DNA from: an uncultured Oscillospiraceae bacterium
GTDB taxonomy: Bacteria; Bacillota; Clostridia; Oscillospirales; Oscillospiraceae
Length of the DNA: 64,000 nt
Direction of reading: 5' to 3'
Assembly: GCA_944382965.1 (NCBI GenBank)
Contig: CALWOA010000008.1
Location: 1-64,000 of the forward strand
The position numbers and the translations under genes are program-made. The stretch's first letter is position 1, and each line of letters opens with the position of its first letter. The notes beneath the pieces were generated by a model. The model saw nothing but the letters and a program-made list of their open reading frames with translations, ran no database searches and had not been told where the DNA came from. Below, one piece after another: positions 50,952 through 59,033 of this stretch.

Positions 50952-51614
50952 TTATTGCAGAATCCGCAGGAACCGTCCCAGCATGCTGGTGGCCATGAGC
51001 ACACCTACCACAACCAGCAGTCCGCCGCAGACCCGGTTGATGGTGCCATAATGGGATTTAATCCAGGTGAAGGCGGATTTCAGCTTGTCGATCAGCACGG
51101 CGCTGAACAAGAACGGGATGCCCAGTCCCAGAGAGTAGCACAGCAGCATAATCATGCCTTCCAGCACATGTCCCTGTTGAGAGGCCAGCATCAGGGCTGA
51201 GCCCAGGAATACGCCCACGCAAGGCGTCCAGCCTACAGAGAAAATCACGCCGAACAAGAAAGCGGAGAAAAATCCCATGTTTTCCTTGACACCGCCATGA
51301 CTGCCGCCTCGGAAGAGATTCCATTTCAGCAGCCCCATATAGTTCAGGCCAAACAAAATGACCACGACTCCGCAAACCAGGTTAACCCAGGTTTGGTACC
51401 GGGTAAGAAAGCTGCCAACCGTACCGGCTAAAGCGCCCATGGCAGTAAATACCAGGGTAAAGCCCAGTACAAATCCCAGCACACAGGTCAGGGTTTTCCG
51501 GGTGCTGCGCTGACCGCCGCCGGCAAAGTAAGAAATATAAATGGGCAGCATGGGCAGCAGGCAAGGGGAGATAAAGGTGATGATTCCTTCCAAGAAGGAA
51601 ATCAGATATTGCAT
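50952..51614 (-). CDS. ccdA: CcdA-like thiol:disulfide transmembrane transporter
   Basis: The 220-residue protein has about six membrane segments and two conserved proline-cysteine motifs, FISPCLLP (Cys18) and WTPCVG (Cys132), as in CcdA and the core of DsbD. It carries reducing equivalents from cytoplasmic thioredoxin to an outer partner, here the TlpA-like protein. The start follows AAGGAGGGACATT. It is the first gene of a two-gene operon. Confidence 0.9.
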   Translation of the reverse strand: MQYLISFLEGIITFISPCLLPMLPIYISYFAGGGQRSTRKTLTCVLGFVLGFTLVFTAMGALAGTVGSFLTRYQTWVNLVCGVVVILFGLNYMGLLKWNLFRGGSHGGVKENMGFFSAFLFGVIFSVGWTPCVGVFLGSALMLASQQGHVLEGMIMLLCYSLGLGIPFLFSAVLIDKLKSAFTWIKSHYGTINRVCGGLLVVVGVLMATSMLGRFLRILQ

Positions 51615-51640
51615 AATGTCCCTCCTTATGATTTTTCCTC

Positions 51641-51669
51641 ATTATAACGTAAATAGGACTCATTTGCAA
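51641..51669 (-). promoter_or_regulatory. Promoter of the ccdA-tlpA operon
   Basis: Read on the minus strand, TTGCAA (51664-51669) and TATAAT (51641-51646) are 17 bases apart. The coding start is 27 bases downstream. Confidence 0.85.
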
Positions 51670-51709
51670 ATACTATTTTTTTATATCAAATATTGTTTAC
51701 AACTTTTGC

Positions 51710-51741
51710 AAAAAACAGCGGCGTGGTTTTCCACGCCGCTG
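51710..51741 (-). terminator. Terminator of the CofE-like gene
   Basis: On the minus strand CAGCGGCGTGG pairs with CCACGCCGCTG around AAAA, followed by TTTTTTGC. It lies 15 bases after the stop codon. Confidence 0.9.
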
Positions 51742-51756
51742 AAAAAGCAGGACAAA

Positions 51757-52950
51757 TCAGTCGTTGGTGTAGTTGTCGAAGTAACCCTGAATGTGGATGA
51801 TGGGGGTACCCTTGTCGCCGGAGCCGGAGGTCAGATCGCACAGAGAGCCGATCAGGTCGGTCAGGCGGCGGGGGGTTGTACCCTGAGAGGCCATGGAGCC
51901 GGCCAGGTTGCTGTCCTTCTGACGGATGGCACCCTCAATGGCGGCCTTCAGATCCGCACCGGACAGACCGGCAAAGTCGTTATCTGCCAGATACTTCAGC
52001 TTCAGCTCATTGGGAGTTCCTTCCAAACCGGAGGTATAGGCAGGGGAAACCACCGGGTCAGCCAGCTCCCAGATCTTGCCCACGGGGTCCTTGAAAGCGC
52101 CGTCGCCATAGACCATGACTTCCACCAGCTTGCCGGTCTTTTCCAGGAACTTGGCCTGGATATCCTTGACCAGGCCGGTGCACTCCCGGGGGAAGAGCTT
52201 GACCTTGTCTTCGGTGGACTTGTTGGAGCCCAGCAGACCGTACTTTTCATTGCAGCCGCTGCCGTCCACGGGAGCGGTGAGAATATCGTCCAGGCCGCAG
52301 ACCTTCTCAGCACCGGCGCCAATCAGCAGCCGCTTGGTGCGGGCACGGGTGTGGATATCGCAGGTCAGCACGTTCTTGGTGTAGTTCAGAATCACCCGGG
52401 GATCGTTGGCGAAGATCACTTCTACCTGGCAGCCTTCCTCCTGAATCAGATCGGAGTAGTACTGCACATAGTCAACCAGGGTGAAGGGGTGCAGGTTCTC
52501 GCCGAAGAGCTGACGGTAACGCTCCAGGGTCAGCACATCGGAGTAGGGATTGATCTTTGCCTCATCCAGCTTGTCCAGGGAAACCAGCTCGTTGCCCACC
52601 TCATCGGAAGGATAGCTCAGCATGAGCACAATCTTCTTGGCACCCCGGGCAATGCCCCGCAAGCAGATGGCGAAGCGGTTCCGGGAGAGGATGGGGAAAA
52701 TCACACCAATGGTTCCGCCGCCCAGCTTGGCGCGGATATCGGTGGCAATGGCATCGACGGATGCGTAGTTGCCCTGAGCACGGGCTACCACGGACTCGGT
52801 AACGGCAACCACATCCCGGTTGCGCATTTCATAACCTTCACTTTCGGCAGCAGCCAGGACACTGTCAACGACGATATTCGCCAGGTCGTCGCCCTCACGG
52901 ATGATGGGGCAGCGGATGCCTCTGGATACGGTTCCGACTTTTCTTTCCAT
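51757..52950 (-). CDS. CofE-like (F420-0:L-glutamate ligase family) protein
   Basis: The 397-residue protein has the CofE fold signatures IREGDDLANIVVDSV near the start, RDVVAVTESVVARAQGNY, and a C-terminal GDGAFKDPVGKIWELADP block. In archaea and actinobacteria CofE adds glutamate to coenzyme F420. No F420 gene is seen nearby, and most Clostridia lack the cofactor. A related amide-ligase reaction on another substrate is likely but unknown. It is monocistronic, with its own promoter and terminator. Confidence 0.78.
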   Translation of the reverse strand: MERKVGTVSRGIRCPIIREGDDLANIVVDSVLAAAESEGYEMRNRDVVAVTESVVARAQGNYASVDAIATDIRAKLGGGTIGVIFPILSRNRFAICLRGIARGAKKIVLMLSYPSDEVGNELVSLDKLDEAKINPYSDVLTLERYRQLFGENLHPFTLVDYVQYYSDLIQEEGCQVEVIFANDPRVILNYTKNVLTCDIHTRARTKRLLIGAGAEKVCGLDDILTAPVDGSGCNEKYGLLGSNKSTEDKVKLFPRECTGLVKDIQAKFLEKTGKLVEVMVYGDGAFKDPVGKIWELADPVVSPAYTSGLEGTPNELKLKYLADNDFAGLSGADLKAAIEGAIRQKDSNLAGSMASQGTTPRRLTDLIGSLCDLTSGSGDKGTPIIHIQGYFDNYTND

Positions 52951-53009
52951 GTTTGCAACCTCATTTCTCCGGCTTGGAGCACCAAAACCGGAATAGAATC
53001 AACACAATA

Positions 53010-53038
53010 GTTATACCGCAGTTGCGGTGGATTTTCAA
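53010..53038 (-). promoter_or_regulatory. Promoter of the CofE-like gene
   Basis: Read on the minus strand, TTGAAA (53033-53038) and TATAAC (53010-53015) are 17 bases apart. The start codon lies about 60 bases downstream. Upstream, 53041-53156 is A/T-rich and holds no recognisable element. Confidence 0.7.
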
Positions 53039-53156
53039 CATTTTTTTTGTAAACGCGAAAGAAAAACAAAGAATTGTCAATTTTCACAATTTTTGAAGGA
53101 AGGCATTTTCCTCACTGGGGAATATTGGATAGAGGAAAAAAGGGCATTTTTCGGAA

Positions 53157-54008
53157 TTATCCCGCGTTCCGGGCAAAAAATGCCACAGCCACGGCGCCGG
53201 GGCCGACATGGGTGCCTACCACGCTGCTGACGATGCTCACAGGAAGGTTTTCCACCTGGCCTTCCCACAGCGCGGCGCTGTCGGCAATGTATTTTTGCAG
53301 CAGCGCATCGCTCAAACCGGTATAACCCAACATCAGAGGCTTGGTAAAGTCCACGCCGCCGGATTTCTGAATTTCCTGAACCAGCAGGTTGTTGCCTTGC
53401 TTGGAGCCTCTGGCTTTGCCCATCATCTTCACTTCGCCATCGGTGACAGAAATGACGGGCTTGATGTTCAGAAGACCGCCGGCAAAGGCCACGGTGGAGG
53501 AAATCCGGCCGCCCTTCTTCAGATACTCCAGCGTATCCACCAAGGCCAGCACCCGGACCTTTTGCCGCTGTGCCAGCACATCCTGGGCAATTTCCTCAGC
53601 GGTCATGCCGGAGTTTGCCAGATGCAGAGCATACTCTGCCAGAATACCCCCGCCGATGGCAACGGTCAGGGTATCCACCACAAAAATCTTTCCGGGGAAT
53701 TCTTCCGCAGCAATGCTGGCGCTCTGATAAGTACCGGAAAGCTTGGAGGATACGGTCAGGCAAACCGCCGTATCTCCGGCATCCACTACCTCCTGAAATA
53801 CCTGGGAAAAGGCATAGGGCGTGGGCTGGCTGGTGGTAGGCAGCACGTCGCTCTCCACCAGCATTTCATAAAACTTCTTGGAATCGATATCCACTCCGGA
53901 CACATACTGTTTCTCTCCAAAGTGAATGGTCAGGGGGACAATTTTAACCTGTTGGGCGACCTCAGGGGTAAGGTCGGAAGTGGAATCTACAATAATTTTA
54001 ACGCTCAT
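53157..54008 (-). CDS. DegV-family fatty-acid-binding protein
   Basis: The 283-residue protein opens MSVKIIVDSTSDLTPEVA and has TSQPTPYAF, LTVSSKLSGTYQSA and the GRIS segment of the DegV family. DegV proteins bind a fatty acid; in some Firmicutes (FakB) they present it to the kinase FakA for phosphorylation. No fakA is seen here, so this may be a FakB or an orphan. It follows the MarR gene by 19 bases, which suggests control of lipid use by that regulator. Confidence 0.9.
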   Translation of the reverse strand: MSVKIIVDSTSDLTPEVAQQVKIVPLTIHFGEKQYVSGVDIDSKKFYEMLVESDVLPTTSQPTPYAFSQVFQEVVDAGDTAVCLTVSSKLSGTYQSASIAAEEFPGKIFVVDTLTVAIGGGILAEYALHLANSGMTAEEIAQDVLAQRQKVRVLALVDTLEYLKKGGRISSTVAFAGGLLNIKPVISVTDGEVKMMGKARGSKQGNNLLVQEIQKSGGVDFTKPLMLGYTGLSDALLQKYIADSAALWEGQVENLPVSIVSSVVGTHVGPGAVAVAFFARNAG

Positions 54009-54027
54009 ACTAACTCCTTGTGTTCGT

Positions 54028-54501
54028 TCATTCTTGGGAAGGGGAAGAATCCGGCTTGATCCCTTCTTTGCAGATGTTGTGCAGATTTCCGGCGATCAGC
54101 GACAGAACCTGATAGAAAACTTCCCGCTGGGCATCATTCAGACCGGCTCCCGCCTGCTCTACAGCCAGCTGCGCCTTATGGCTTACCGTGGCAGCGGCGG
54201 ATTTGCCCTGTTCAGTGAGGGTCAGAATGGCCCGGTATTTGGAACCATTGGGCATTTCCCGCACTACCATCCCTGCCTGCTCCAGTTCTGCCAGAATCCG
54301 GGAAATGGCGGCTTTGTCCTTTTCACAGATCTCGCACAGCCGTGCTGCGGTGATTCCGGCAGGGTGCCGGCTCATGGCCAGAAGGCACTGGGCGTGGGGA
54401 CCTTTCAAGCCGTACTTGGCCATTTCCAGCCGCTCGATTTTTTGAATGTCGTGGTACATGCAGGACACCGACGCGGAAAAAAGTTCGTATTTGCTGATCA
54501 T
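54028..54501 (-). CDS. MarR-family transcriptional regulator
   Basis: The 157-residue protein has the MarR winged helix (KGPHAQCLLAMSRHPAGITAARL, KDKAAISRILAELEQAGMV) between dimerisation helices at each end. Such regulators respond to small aromatic or lipid ligands; FabT-like members control fatty-acid genes. Together with the downstream degV gene a lipid-linked role is plausible but not shown. The start follows TTTGGAGGTTCCATA (minus strand). Confidence 0.9.
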   Translation of the reverse strand: MISKYELFSASVSCMYHDIQKIERLEMAKYGLKGPHAQCLLAMSRHPAGITAARLCEICEKDKAAISRILAELEQAGMVVREMPNGSKYRAILTLTEQGKSAAATVSHKAQLAVEQAGAGLNDAQREVFYQVLSLIAGNLHNICKEGIKPDSSPSQE

Positions 54502-54517
54502 TATGGAACCTCCAAAT

Positions 54518-54531
54518 GTTGAGTAGACAAC
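54518..54531. promoter_or_regulatory. Candidate MarR operator
   Basis: GTTG-AGTAGA-CAAC is a palindrome located between the promoter and the start of marR. MarR dimers often bind such sites to repress themselves. The assignment is inference. Confidence 0.5.
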
Positions 54532-54538
54532 GTTCTAG

Positions 54539-54567
54539 ATTATAATAATATTTTTATACTTTGTCAA
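54539..54567 (-). promoter_or_regulatory. Promoter of marR-degV
   Basis: Read on the minus strand, TTGACA (54562-54567) and TATAAT (54539-54544) are perfect and 17 bases apart. Confidence 0.9.
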
Positions 54568-54630
54568 TGGCTATTTCCGCCCGCCTCTGCGGCAAGGGAA
54601 AATGTTTTTAAAAAGTTGTATTTTCCTTGC

Positions 54631-54664
54631 TTGTAATGGTTGACATCCAGTGATATAATATCAC
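54631..54664 (+). promoter_or_regulatory. Promoter and palindromic operator of the G3E GTPase operon
   Basis: GTGATATAATATCAC (54650-54664) is a perfect 15-base palindrome with a central A, and it contains the -10 box TATAAT (54654-54659). TTGTAA (54631-54636) lies 17 bases upstream as a weak -35. A metal-sensing repressor such as Zur or an ArsR-type protein is the likely reader, because the operon encodes metallochaperones. Confidence 0.6.
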
Positions 54665-54692
54665 ACAGAGAATATTTTTAGAAGGTGTTACT

Positions 54693-55898
54693 ATGACAAA
54701 AATCGATATTTTTTCCGGATTTTTGGGAGCCGGCAAGACGACTCTGATCAAAAAGCTGATTTCCGAAGGCTACCAGGGACAGAAGCTGGTGCTGATTGAA
54801 AACGAGTTCGGCGAAATCGGCATTGACGGCGGTTTCCTCCAGGATGCGGGTATCAACATTACCGAGATGAACTCCGGCTGCATCTGCTGCTCTCTGGTGG
54901 GTGACTTCGGCAAGGCTCTGAAGCAGGTCATCGAGCAGTATAACCCTGACCGGATTCTCATTGAGCCCTCCGGTGTGGGCAAGCTGTCCGACGTCATCGG
55001 CGCGGTGAACAAAGTGACCAACGACCAGGTTACCCTGGGCTACACGGTAGCGGTTGCCGATGCGGGCAAGGTCAAGGTGTATATGAAGAACTTCGGCGAG
55101 TTCTACAACAACCAGGTGGAGACTGCTTCTACCATCGTTTTGTCCCGTACCGATTCCATTCCCCAGGCTAAGCTGGATGCCGCAGTGGCCATGCTCCGGG
55201 AGCACAACAGTGTGGCAACCATCGTCACCACACCCTGGAATGACCTGACCGGCGAGCAGCTGCTCCAGGCCATGGAGGGCAAAGCCAGCCTTGCAGCAGA
55301 ACTGGCCCAGATGGAAATGGAGCGTCTTGCTGCAGAAGAGCAGGAAGAGCACGAACACCATCACGACCATGATCACGATCACGAGCATCATCATGACCAT
55401 GACGAGCACTGCACCTGCGGCTGCCACGATCATGAGGAGCACGAGCACCATCATGACCATGACCATGAGCATCATCACCATGACCACGACGAGCACTGCA
55501 CCTGCGGCTGCCACGATCATGAGGAGCACGAGCACCATCACGACCATGACCATGAGCATCATCACCATGACCACGATGAGAACTGCACTTGCGGCTGCCA
55601 TGACCACCATCATCATCACCATGCCGACGAGGTGTTCACCTCCTGGGGCGTTGAAACTGCCAGAAAGTTTGACAAGGCGGCTGTGGAGCAGGCACTGCAC
55701 GAACTGGATTCCGGCAAGTATGGCATGATTCTCCGGGCCAAGGGTATCCTGCCTGCTGTGGACGGCAGCTGGATTCACTTTGACTATGTTCCCGAGGAAT
55801 GCAATGTCCGCACTGGCAGCGCCGATGTGACTGGCAAACTCTGTGTCATTGGTTCCAAGCTGGACGAAGCCGGCGTAGCTGCTCTGTTTGGGGTGTAA
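54693..55898 (+). CDS. G3E GTPase metallochaperone (COG0523) with His/Cys repeat region
   Basis: The 401-residue protein is a COG0523/CobW-like GTPase. It has the P-loop GFLGAGKTT (9-17), the metal motif CICC (Cys63, Cys65, Cys66) and RILIEPSGVG. Residues about 218-308 form a very His/Asp/Glu-rich block with three CTCGCHDH units in 29-residue repeats, and the C-terminal domain follows. Such proteins deliver zinc, cobalt or other metals; the insert could buffer many ions. It is followed two bases later by a second GTPase. The metal is not known; zinc is the common case. Confidence 0.88.
   Translation: MTKIDIFSGFLGAGKTTLIKKLISEGYQGQKLVLIENEFGEIGIDGGFLQDAGINITEMNSGCICCSLVGDFGKALKQVIEQYNPDRILIEPSGVGKLSDVIGAVNKVTNDQVTLGYTVAVADAGKVKVYMKNFGEFYNNQVETASTIVLSRTDSIPQAKLDAAVAMLREHNSVATIVTTPWNDLTGEQLLQAMEGKASLAAELAQMEMERLAAEEQEEHEHHHDHDHDHEHHHDHDEHCTCGCHDHEEHEHHHDHDHEHHHHDHDEHCTCGCHDHEEHEHHHDHDHEHHHHDHDENCTCGCHDHHHHHHADEVFTSWGVETARKFDKAAVEQALHELDSGKYGMILRAKGILPAVDGSWIHFDYVPEECNVRTGSADVTGKLCVIGSKLDEAGVAALFGV
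55344..55622 (+). repeat. 87-base tandem repeat encoding the metal-binding segment
   Basis: Units start at 55404, 55491 and 55578, each 87 bases (29 codons) apart; the first two are almost identical and the third is partial. A shorter, related stretch precedes them from about 55344. The repeat is in frame within the GTPase gene, so copy-number changes would keep the frame. Confidence 0.92.
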
Positions 55899-55900
55899 GC

Positions 55901-56845
55901 ATGGTACAGATTCCTGTCTATTCCTTTACGGGATTTCTGGATTCCGGAAAGACCAAATTCATTCAGGAGACGTTGGAAGATCCCCGGTTCAATGCCGGGG
56001 AGCGGACCTTGCTTCTGGTGTTTGAAGAAGGGGAGGAAGAGTACGACTTTTCTACCTATCCCCATCAGAATGTCTACCTGGAAGTGCTGGATCAGCAGAC
56101 CGTCACGGCCAAGGAGCTGCAGGCTTTGCAGAAAAAGTACAAAGCCCAGCGGGTGGTGGCAGAGCTCAACGGCATGCAGCAGGTAGGCGACCTGTACATG
56201 CGCTTCCCGGAAAATTGGGTGGTGGCCCAGGAGGTCATGTTTGCCGACTCCACCACCATTATGACCTATAACGCCAACATGCGCAATCTGGTGATGGACA
56301 AGCTGGTGGGCGCCCAGATGGTGGTGTTCAACCGGCTGACTCCCGGCGCTGACGTGATGCCCTTCCACAAGCTGGCCCGTGCCGCCAGCCGCCGGATTGA
56401 CATTCTGTATGATTACACCGACGGCACCACCTCCTTTGACGACATCGAAGACCCGCTGCCCTTTGACATCAACGCCCCGGTGATTCAGGTCAAGGACGAG
56501 GATTATGCCCTGTGGTACCGGGATGTGTCGGAGGAGCCGGACAAGTACAACGGAAAAACCGTTTGCTTCAAAGCTCAGGTTGCCATGCTCCGCCGGGATA
56601 AGAACGGCATGTTCGCTCCGGGCCGGTTTGTGATGACCTGCTGTGTGGAGGATATCCAGTTCTGCGGCATTCCCTGCCGGTACGACCAGGCGGCAACCCT
56701 GGAATCCCGGAGCTGGGTGATGGTTACCGCCAAGATCAGTGCCGAGAAGCACCCCCTGTACAAAGGCGAGGTAGGCCCCATCTTGACAGCCCTGGAAGTG
56801 GTCAAAGGCGCTCAGCCCGCCAACCCGGATGTGGCAACTTTCTAA
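55901..56845 (+). CDS. G3E-like GTPase fused to a YcgQ-type (DUF1980) domain
   Basis: The 314-residue protein starts MVQIPVYSFTGFLDSGKT, a COG0523-like P-loop near residues 11-18, but it lacks the CxCC metal motif and has FNRLTPG in place of a clear NKxD. From about residue 200 the sequence turns into a domain like the C-terminus of YcgQ/TIGR03943 proteins, with FVMTCCVEDIQFCGIPC and SWVMVTAKIS. YcgQ proteins pair with the permease YcgR, linked to metal homeostasis. The fusion beside a metallochaperone suggests a shared task. The ATG at 55901 follows GGGGTGTAAGC. Confidence 0.75.
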   Translation: MVQIPVYSFTGFLDSGKTKFIQETLEDPRFNAGERTLLLVFEEGEEEYDFSTYPHQNVYLEVLDQQTVTAKELQALQKKYKAQRVVAELNGMQQVGDLYMRFPENWVVAQEVMFADSTTIMTYNANMRNLVMDKLVGAQMVVFNRLTPGADVMPFHKLARAASRRIDILYDYTDGTTSFDDIEDPLPFDINAPVIQVKDEDYALWYRDVSEEPDKYNGKTVCFKAQVAMLRRDKNGMFAPGRFVMTCCVEDIQFCGIPCRYDQAATLESRSWVMVTAKISAEKHPLYKGEVGPILTALEVVKGAQPANPDVATF

Positions 56846-56865
56846 AGCACCATACAACAAAACAT

Positions 56866-56910
56866 TGCCCTCTCCTGACTGGGAGTTTCCCGGACAGGAG
56901 GGCAGTTTTT
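56866..56910 (+). terminator. Terminator of the GTPase operon
   Basis: TGCCCTC (56866-56872) and CTG (56875-56877) pair with CAG and GAGGGCA (56895-56904), with a small bulge, and enclose GGGA/TCCC. TTTTT follows. It faces the converging DUF6773 gene. Confidence 0.82.
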
Positions 56911-56912
56911 GC

Positions 56913-57365
56913 TTATTCTTGGTTTTCCAGGTGCTGCTTGCGCTTTTTCGTGAGAACGGCAGCGATTTGCACAGCAGCAAAACAAATGGTTGTTGTGAAC
57001 AGGGCGGTCAGGACAAGCACTACTCCCGCACCCAGGAGCAGGCGATGCTGAAGATATACCCGTACTGCCTGAAACAGTCCGAACAGGCAGCCTGCCAGCA
57101 GACTCATCTTCAAATTGGTTTGCCAGTTCGGTTTGAGTTTCCGATCCCAGATTCCGTTTTTGATGCAGCCCAGCAGCAGGTAGCCGGAGCACAGGAAGAG
57201 AACCACAAATTCTCTTGCCAGAGCCCGAGAATCGCCAGGGTACAGGGCGCTCTGAACCAGAATGGCGGCCACCAGACCCCAGAAAGCCAGCCAGAAGCCG
57301 GTATGCTCGATTTTCAGCAGCTTCTGCTCCTGCATTTCATCCAATTGCGACTCAGTCTTCTTCAT
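56913..57365 (-). CDS. DUF6773-like membrane protein
   Basis: The 150-residue protein has four hydrophobic segments (near 25-42, 55-72, 85-105 and 112-132) and a basic C-terminus. The ATG at 57365 is chosen because GGGAGG lies nine bases upstream; two earlier ATGs sit too close to that site. It overlaps the XRE regulator gene by 14 bases. Such pairs of a small HTH protein and a membrane protein are common in Clostridia; the function is unknown. Confidence 0.72.
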   Translation of the reverse strand: MKKTESQLDEMQEQKLLKIEHTGFWLAFWGLVAAILVQSALYPGDSRALAREFVVLFLCSGYLLLGCIKNGIWDRKLKPNWQTNLKMSLLAGCLFGLFQAVRVYLQHRLLLGAGVVLVLTALFTTTICFAAVQIAAVLTKKRKQHLENQE

Positions 57366-57567
57366 TTTCATCATCCTCCCCAAACAGTTCATCCAGACTT
57401 TTTCCCAAGACCCGACAGAGCTTCCGACAGAGCTTGATGGTGGGGTTATATTCCCCTTTTTCGATGGCGTTGATGGTTTGACGGGACACGCCAACGATTT
57501 CTGCCAGATCTTTCTGTGTGAGGTCTTTTTGTACACGAGCAAGTTTTAACGCAAGGTTTTTTGCCAT
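57352..57567 (-). CDS. XRE-family transcriptional regulator, small
   Basis: The 71-residue protein is a single helix-turn-helix: LARVQKDLTQKDLAEIVGVSRQTINAIEKGEYNPTIKLCRKLC spans residues 10-52, and the end is strongly acidic (GEDDENEED). It starts after GGAAGGAGGCAATGTC and is translated together with the membrane gene that overlaps its end. It probably regulates its own operon. Confidence 0.92.
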   Translation of the reverse strand: MAKNLALKLARVQKDLTQKDLAEIVGVSRQTINAIEKGEYNPTIKLCRKLCRVLGKSLDELFGEDDENEED

Positions 57568-57590
57568 GACATTGCCTCCTTCCTGAATGT

Positions 57591-57619
57591 ATTGTAGTTT
57601 ATAATTTTCTAAAAGTCAA
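57591..57619 (-). promoter_or_regulatory. Promoter of the XRE-DUF6773 operon
   Basis: Read on the minus strand, TTGACT (57614-57619) and TACAAT (57591-57596) are 17 bases apart in an A/T-rich region. Confidence 0.85.
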
Positions 57620-57765
57620 GTATATATTACTTAAAATCTAAAAAACTTTACCATCATGGAGAATAGAAGCCGAGGATCACAGGAATGCTCACATGCCATT
57701 CTCATGGATGCAATTTTGAAAAAGGTGTGCTATAATATAAGAAAAACAGGAAAAGGTAGATGCCT

Positions 57766-59031
57766 ATGTACCAACCACTTGCGGATTTGCTTCGCCCGCA
57801 GACATTGGATGAAGTCTACGGTCAGGAGCATATTTTGGGGAAGGATGCCGTGCTGCGACGGCTCATCGACTCCGGGAAGATCCCCAACATGGTTTTTTAC
57901 GGCCCCAGCGGCACGGGAAAAACCACCGTGGCCAATATCATCGCCAAACAGACCAACCGAACGCTGTACAAGCTCAACGCCACCACTGCCTCCATCGGGG
58001 ATATTAAGGAAATTGTCTCCCAGCTGGATACGTTTCTGGCGCCCAATGGGGTGTTGCTGTACCTGGATGAGATTCAGTCCTTCAATAAAAAGCAACAGCA
58101 GTCTCTGCTGGAGCATATCGAAAACGGTAAGATCACCCTGATCGCTTCCACTACGGAAAATCCATACTTTTATGTGTTCAACGCCATTCTGAGCCGATCT
58201 ACGGTGTTTGAGTTCAAGCAGATTTCCGCCTCTGCGGCTTTGCAGGCAGTACGCCGGGCGGTTGCCTTTATGGAGCAGCGCACGGCTTTGACGGCGGTGC
58301 CGGAAGAAGGGGCGCTGGAATACATTGCAGGCGCCTGCGGCGGCGACCTGCGCAAGGCCATGAATGCGGTAGAGGTGCTGTTCTCCGCCGGAAGGCCGGA
58401 AGGGGAAAGGCTGCCCCTGACCCTGGAAGATGCCAAAGCCGTCACCCAGAAAAGCGCCCTCCGGGCTGACCGGGACGGAGACAATCACTATGACCTGCTC
58501 TCAGCTCTGCAAAAATCCATTCGTGGCTCCGACCCGGATGCCGCCTGCCATTATCTGGCCCGGTTGCTGGAGGCCGGGCAGATGCAGTCCGCCTGCCGCC
58601 GTCTGATGGTCATTGCCGCCGAGGATGTGGGGCTGGCCTATCCCATGATTATTCCCATCGTCAACGCCTGTGTGGATATGGCCTTGAAGCTGGGCATGCC
58701 GGAAGCCCGGATTCCCCTGGGCGATGCGGCGGTGCTGATGGCCACTTCACCCAAGTCCAATTCCGGCCACATTGCCCTGGATATGGCGATTTCTGACGTA
58801 CGGAAGGGAAAATCCGGGGATTTTCCCCGGCATTTGCAGAATGTCCATGCGGATTCTTATACCATGGAGCGGGAACAGGGCTATCTGTATCCCCATGACT
58901 ATCCCAACCACTGGGTCCGCCAGCAGTATCTGCCGGATGAACTGGTGGGAACCCACTACTACGAATACGGCCCCAATAAGCTGGAACAGGCAGCCAAGCA
59001 GTATTGGGACGCCATCAAAAAGGAGGGCTGA
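57766..59031 (+). CDS. rarA: Replication-associated recombination protein A (RarA/MgsA AAA ATPase)
   Basis: RarA is an AAA+ ATPase acting at stalled replication forks. The 421-residue protein has Walker A GPSGTGKTT (46-54), Walker B LLYLDEIQSF, an arginine-finger block LSRSTVFEF, and the C-terminal tetramerisation domain ending in YLPHDYPNHWV-like residues. The ATG at 57766 lies nine bases after AAAAGG; one at 57760 is too close. An extended -10, TGCTATAAT, precedes it. The next gene starts two bases after the stop. Confidence 0.93.
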   Translation: MYQPLADLLRPQTLDEVYGQEHILGKDAVLRRLIDSGKIPNMVFYGPSGTGKTTVANIIAKQTNRTLYKLNATTASIGDIKEIVSQLDTFLAPNGVLLYLDEIQSFNKKQQQSLLEHIENGKITLIASTTENPYFYVFNAILSRSTVFEFKQISASAALQAVRRAVAFMEQRTALTAVPEEGALEYIAGACGGDLRKAMNAVEVLFSAGRPEGERLPLTLEDAKAVTQKSALRADRDGDNHYDLLSALQKSIRGSDPDAACHYLARLLEAGQMQSACRRLMVIAAEDVGLAYPMIIPIVNACVDMALKLGMPEARIPLGDAAVLMATSPKSNSGHIALDMAISDVRKGKSGDFPRHLQNVHADSYTMEREQGYLYPHDYPNHWVRQQYLPDELVGTHYYEYGPNKLEQAAKQYWDAIKKEG

Positions 59032-59033
59032 CC

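Noticed and set aside
51541..53010. A long plus-strand frame opposite the CofE-like gene
   Set aside because: It is antisense to a well-conserved gene and crosses the terminator and promoter regions.
55344..55622. A repeat array that might be taken for CRISPR
   Set aside because: The units are contiguous, in frame and encode metal-binding residues; there are no unique spacers and no cas genes.
57640..57730. A possible small RNA upstream of rarA
   Set aside because: No stable hairpin with a T run and no clear -35; only the extended -10 for rarA is convincing.
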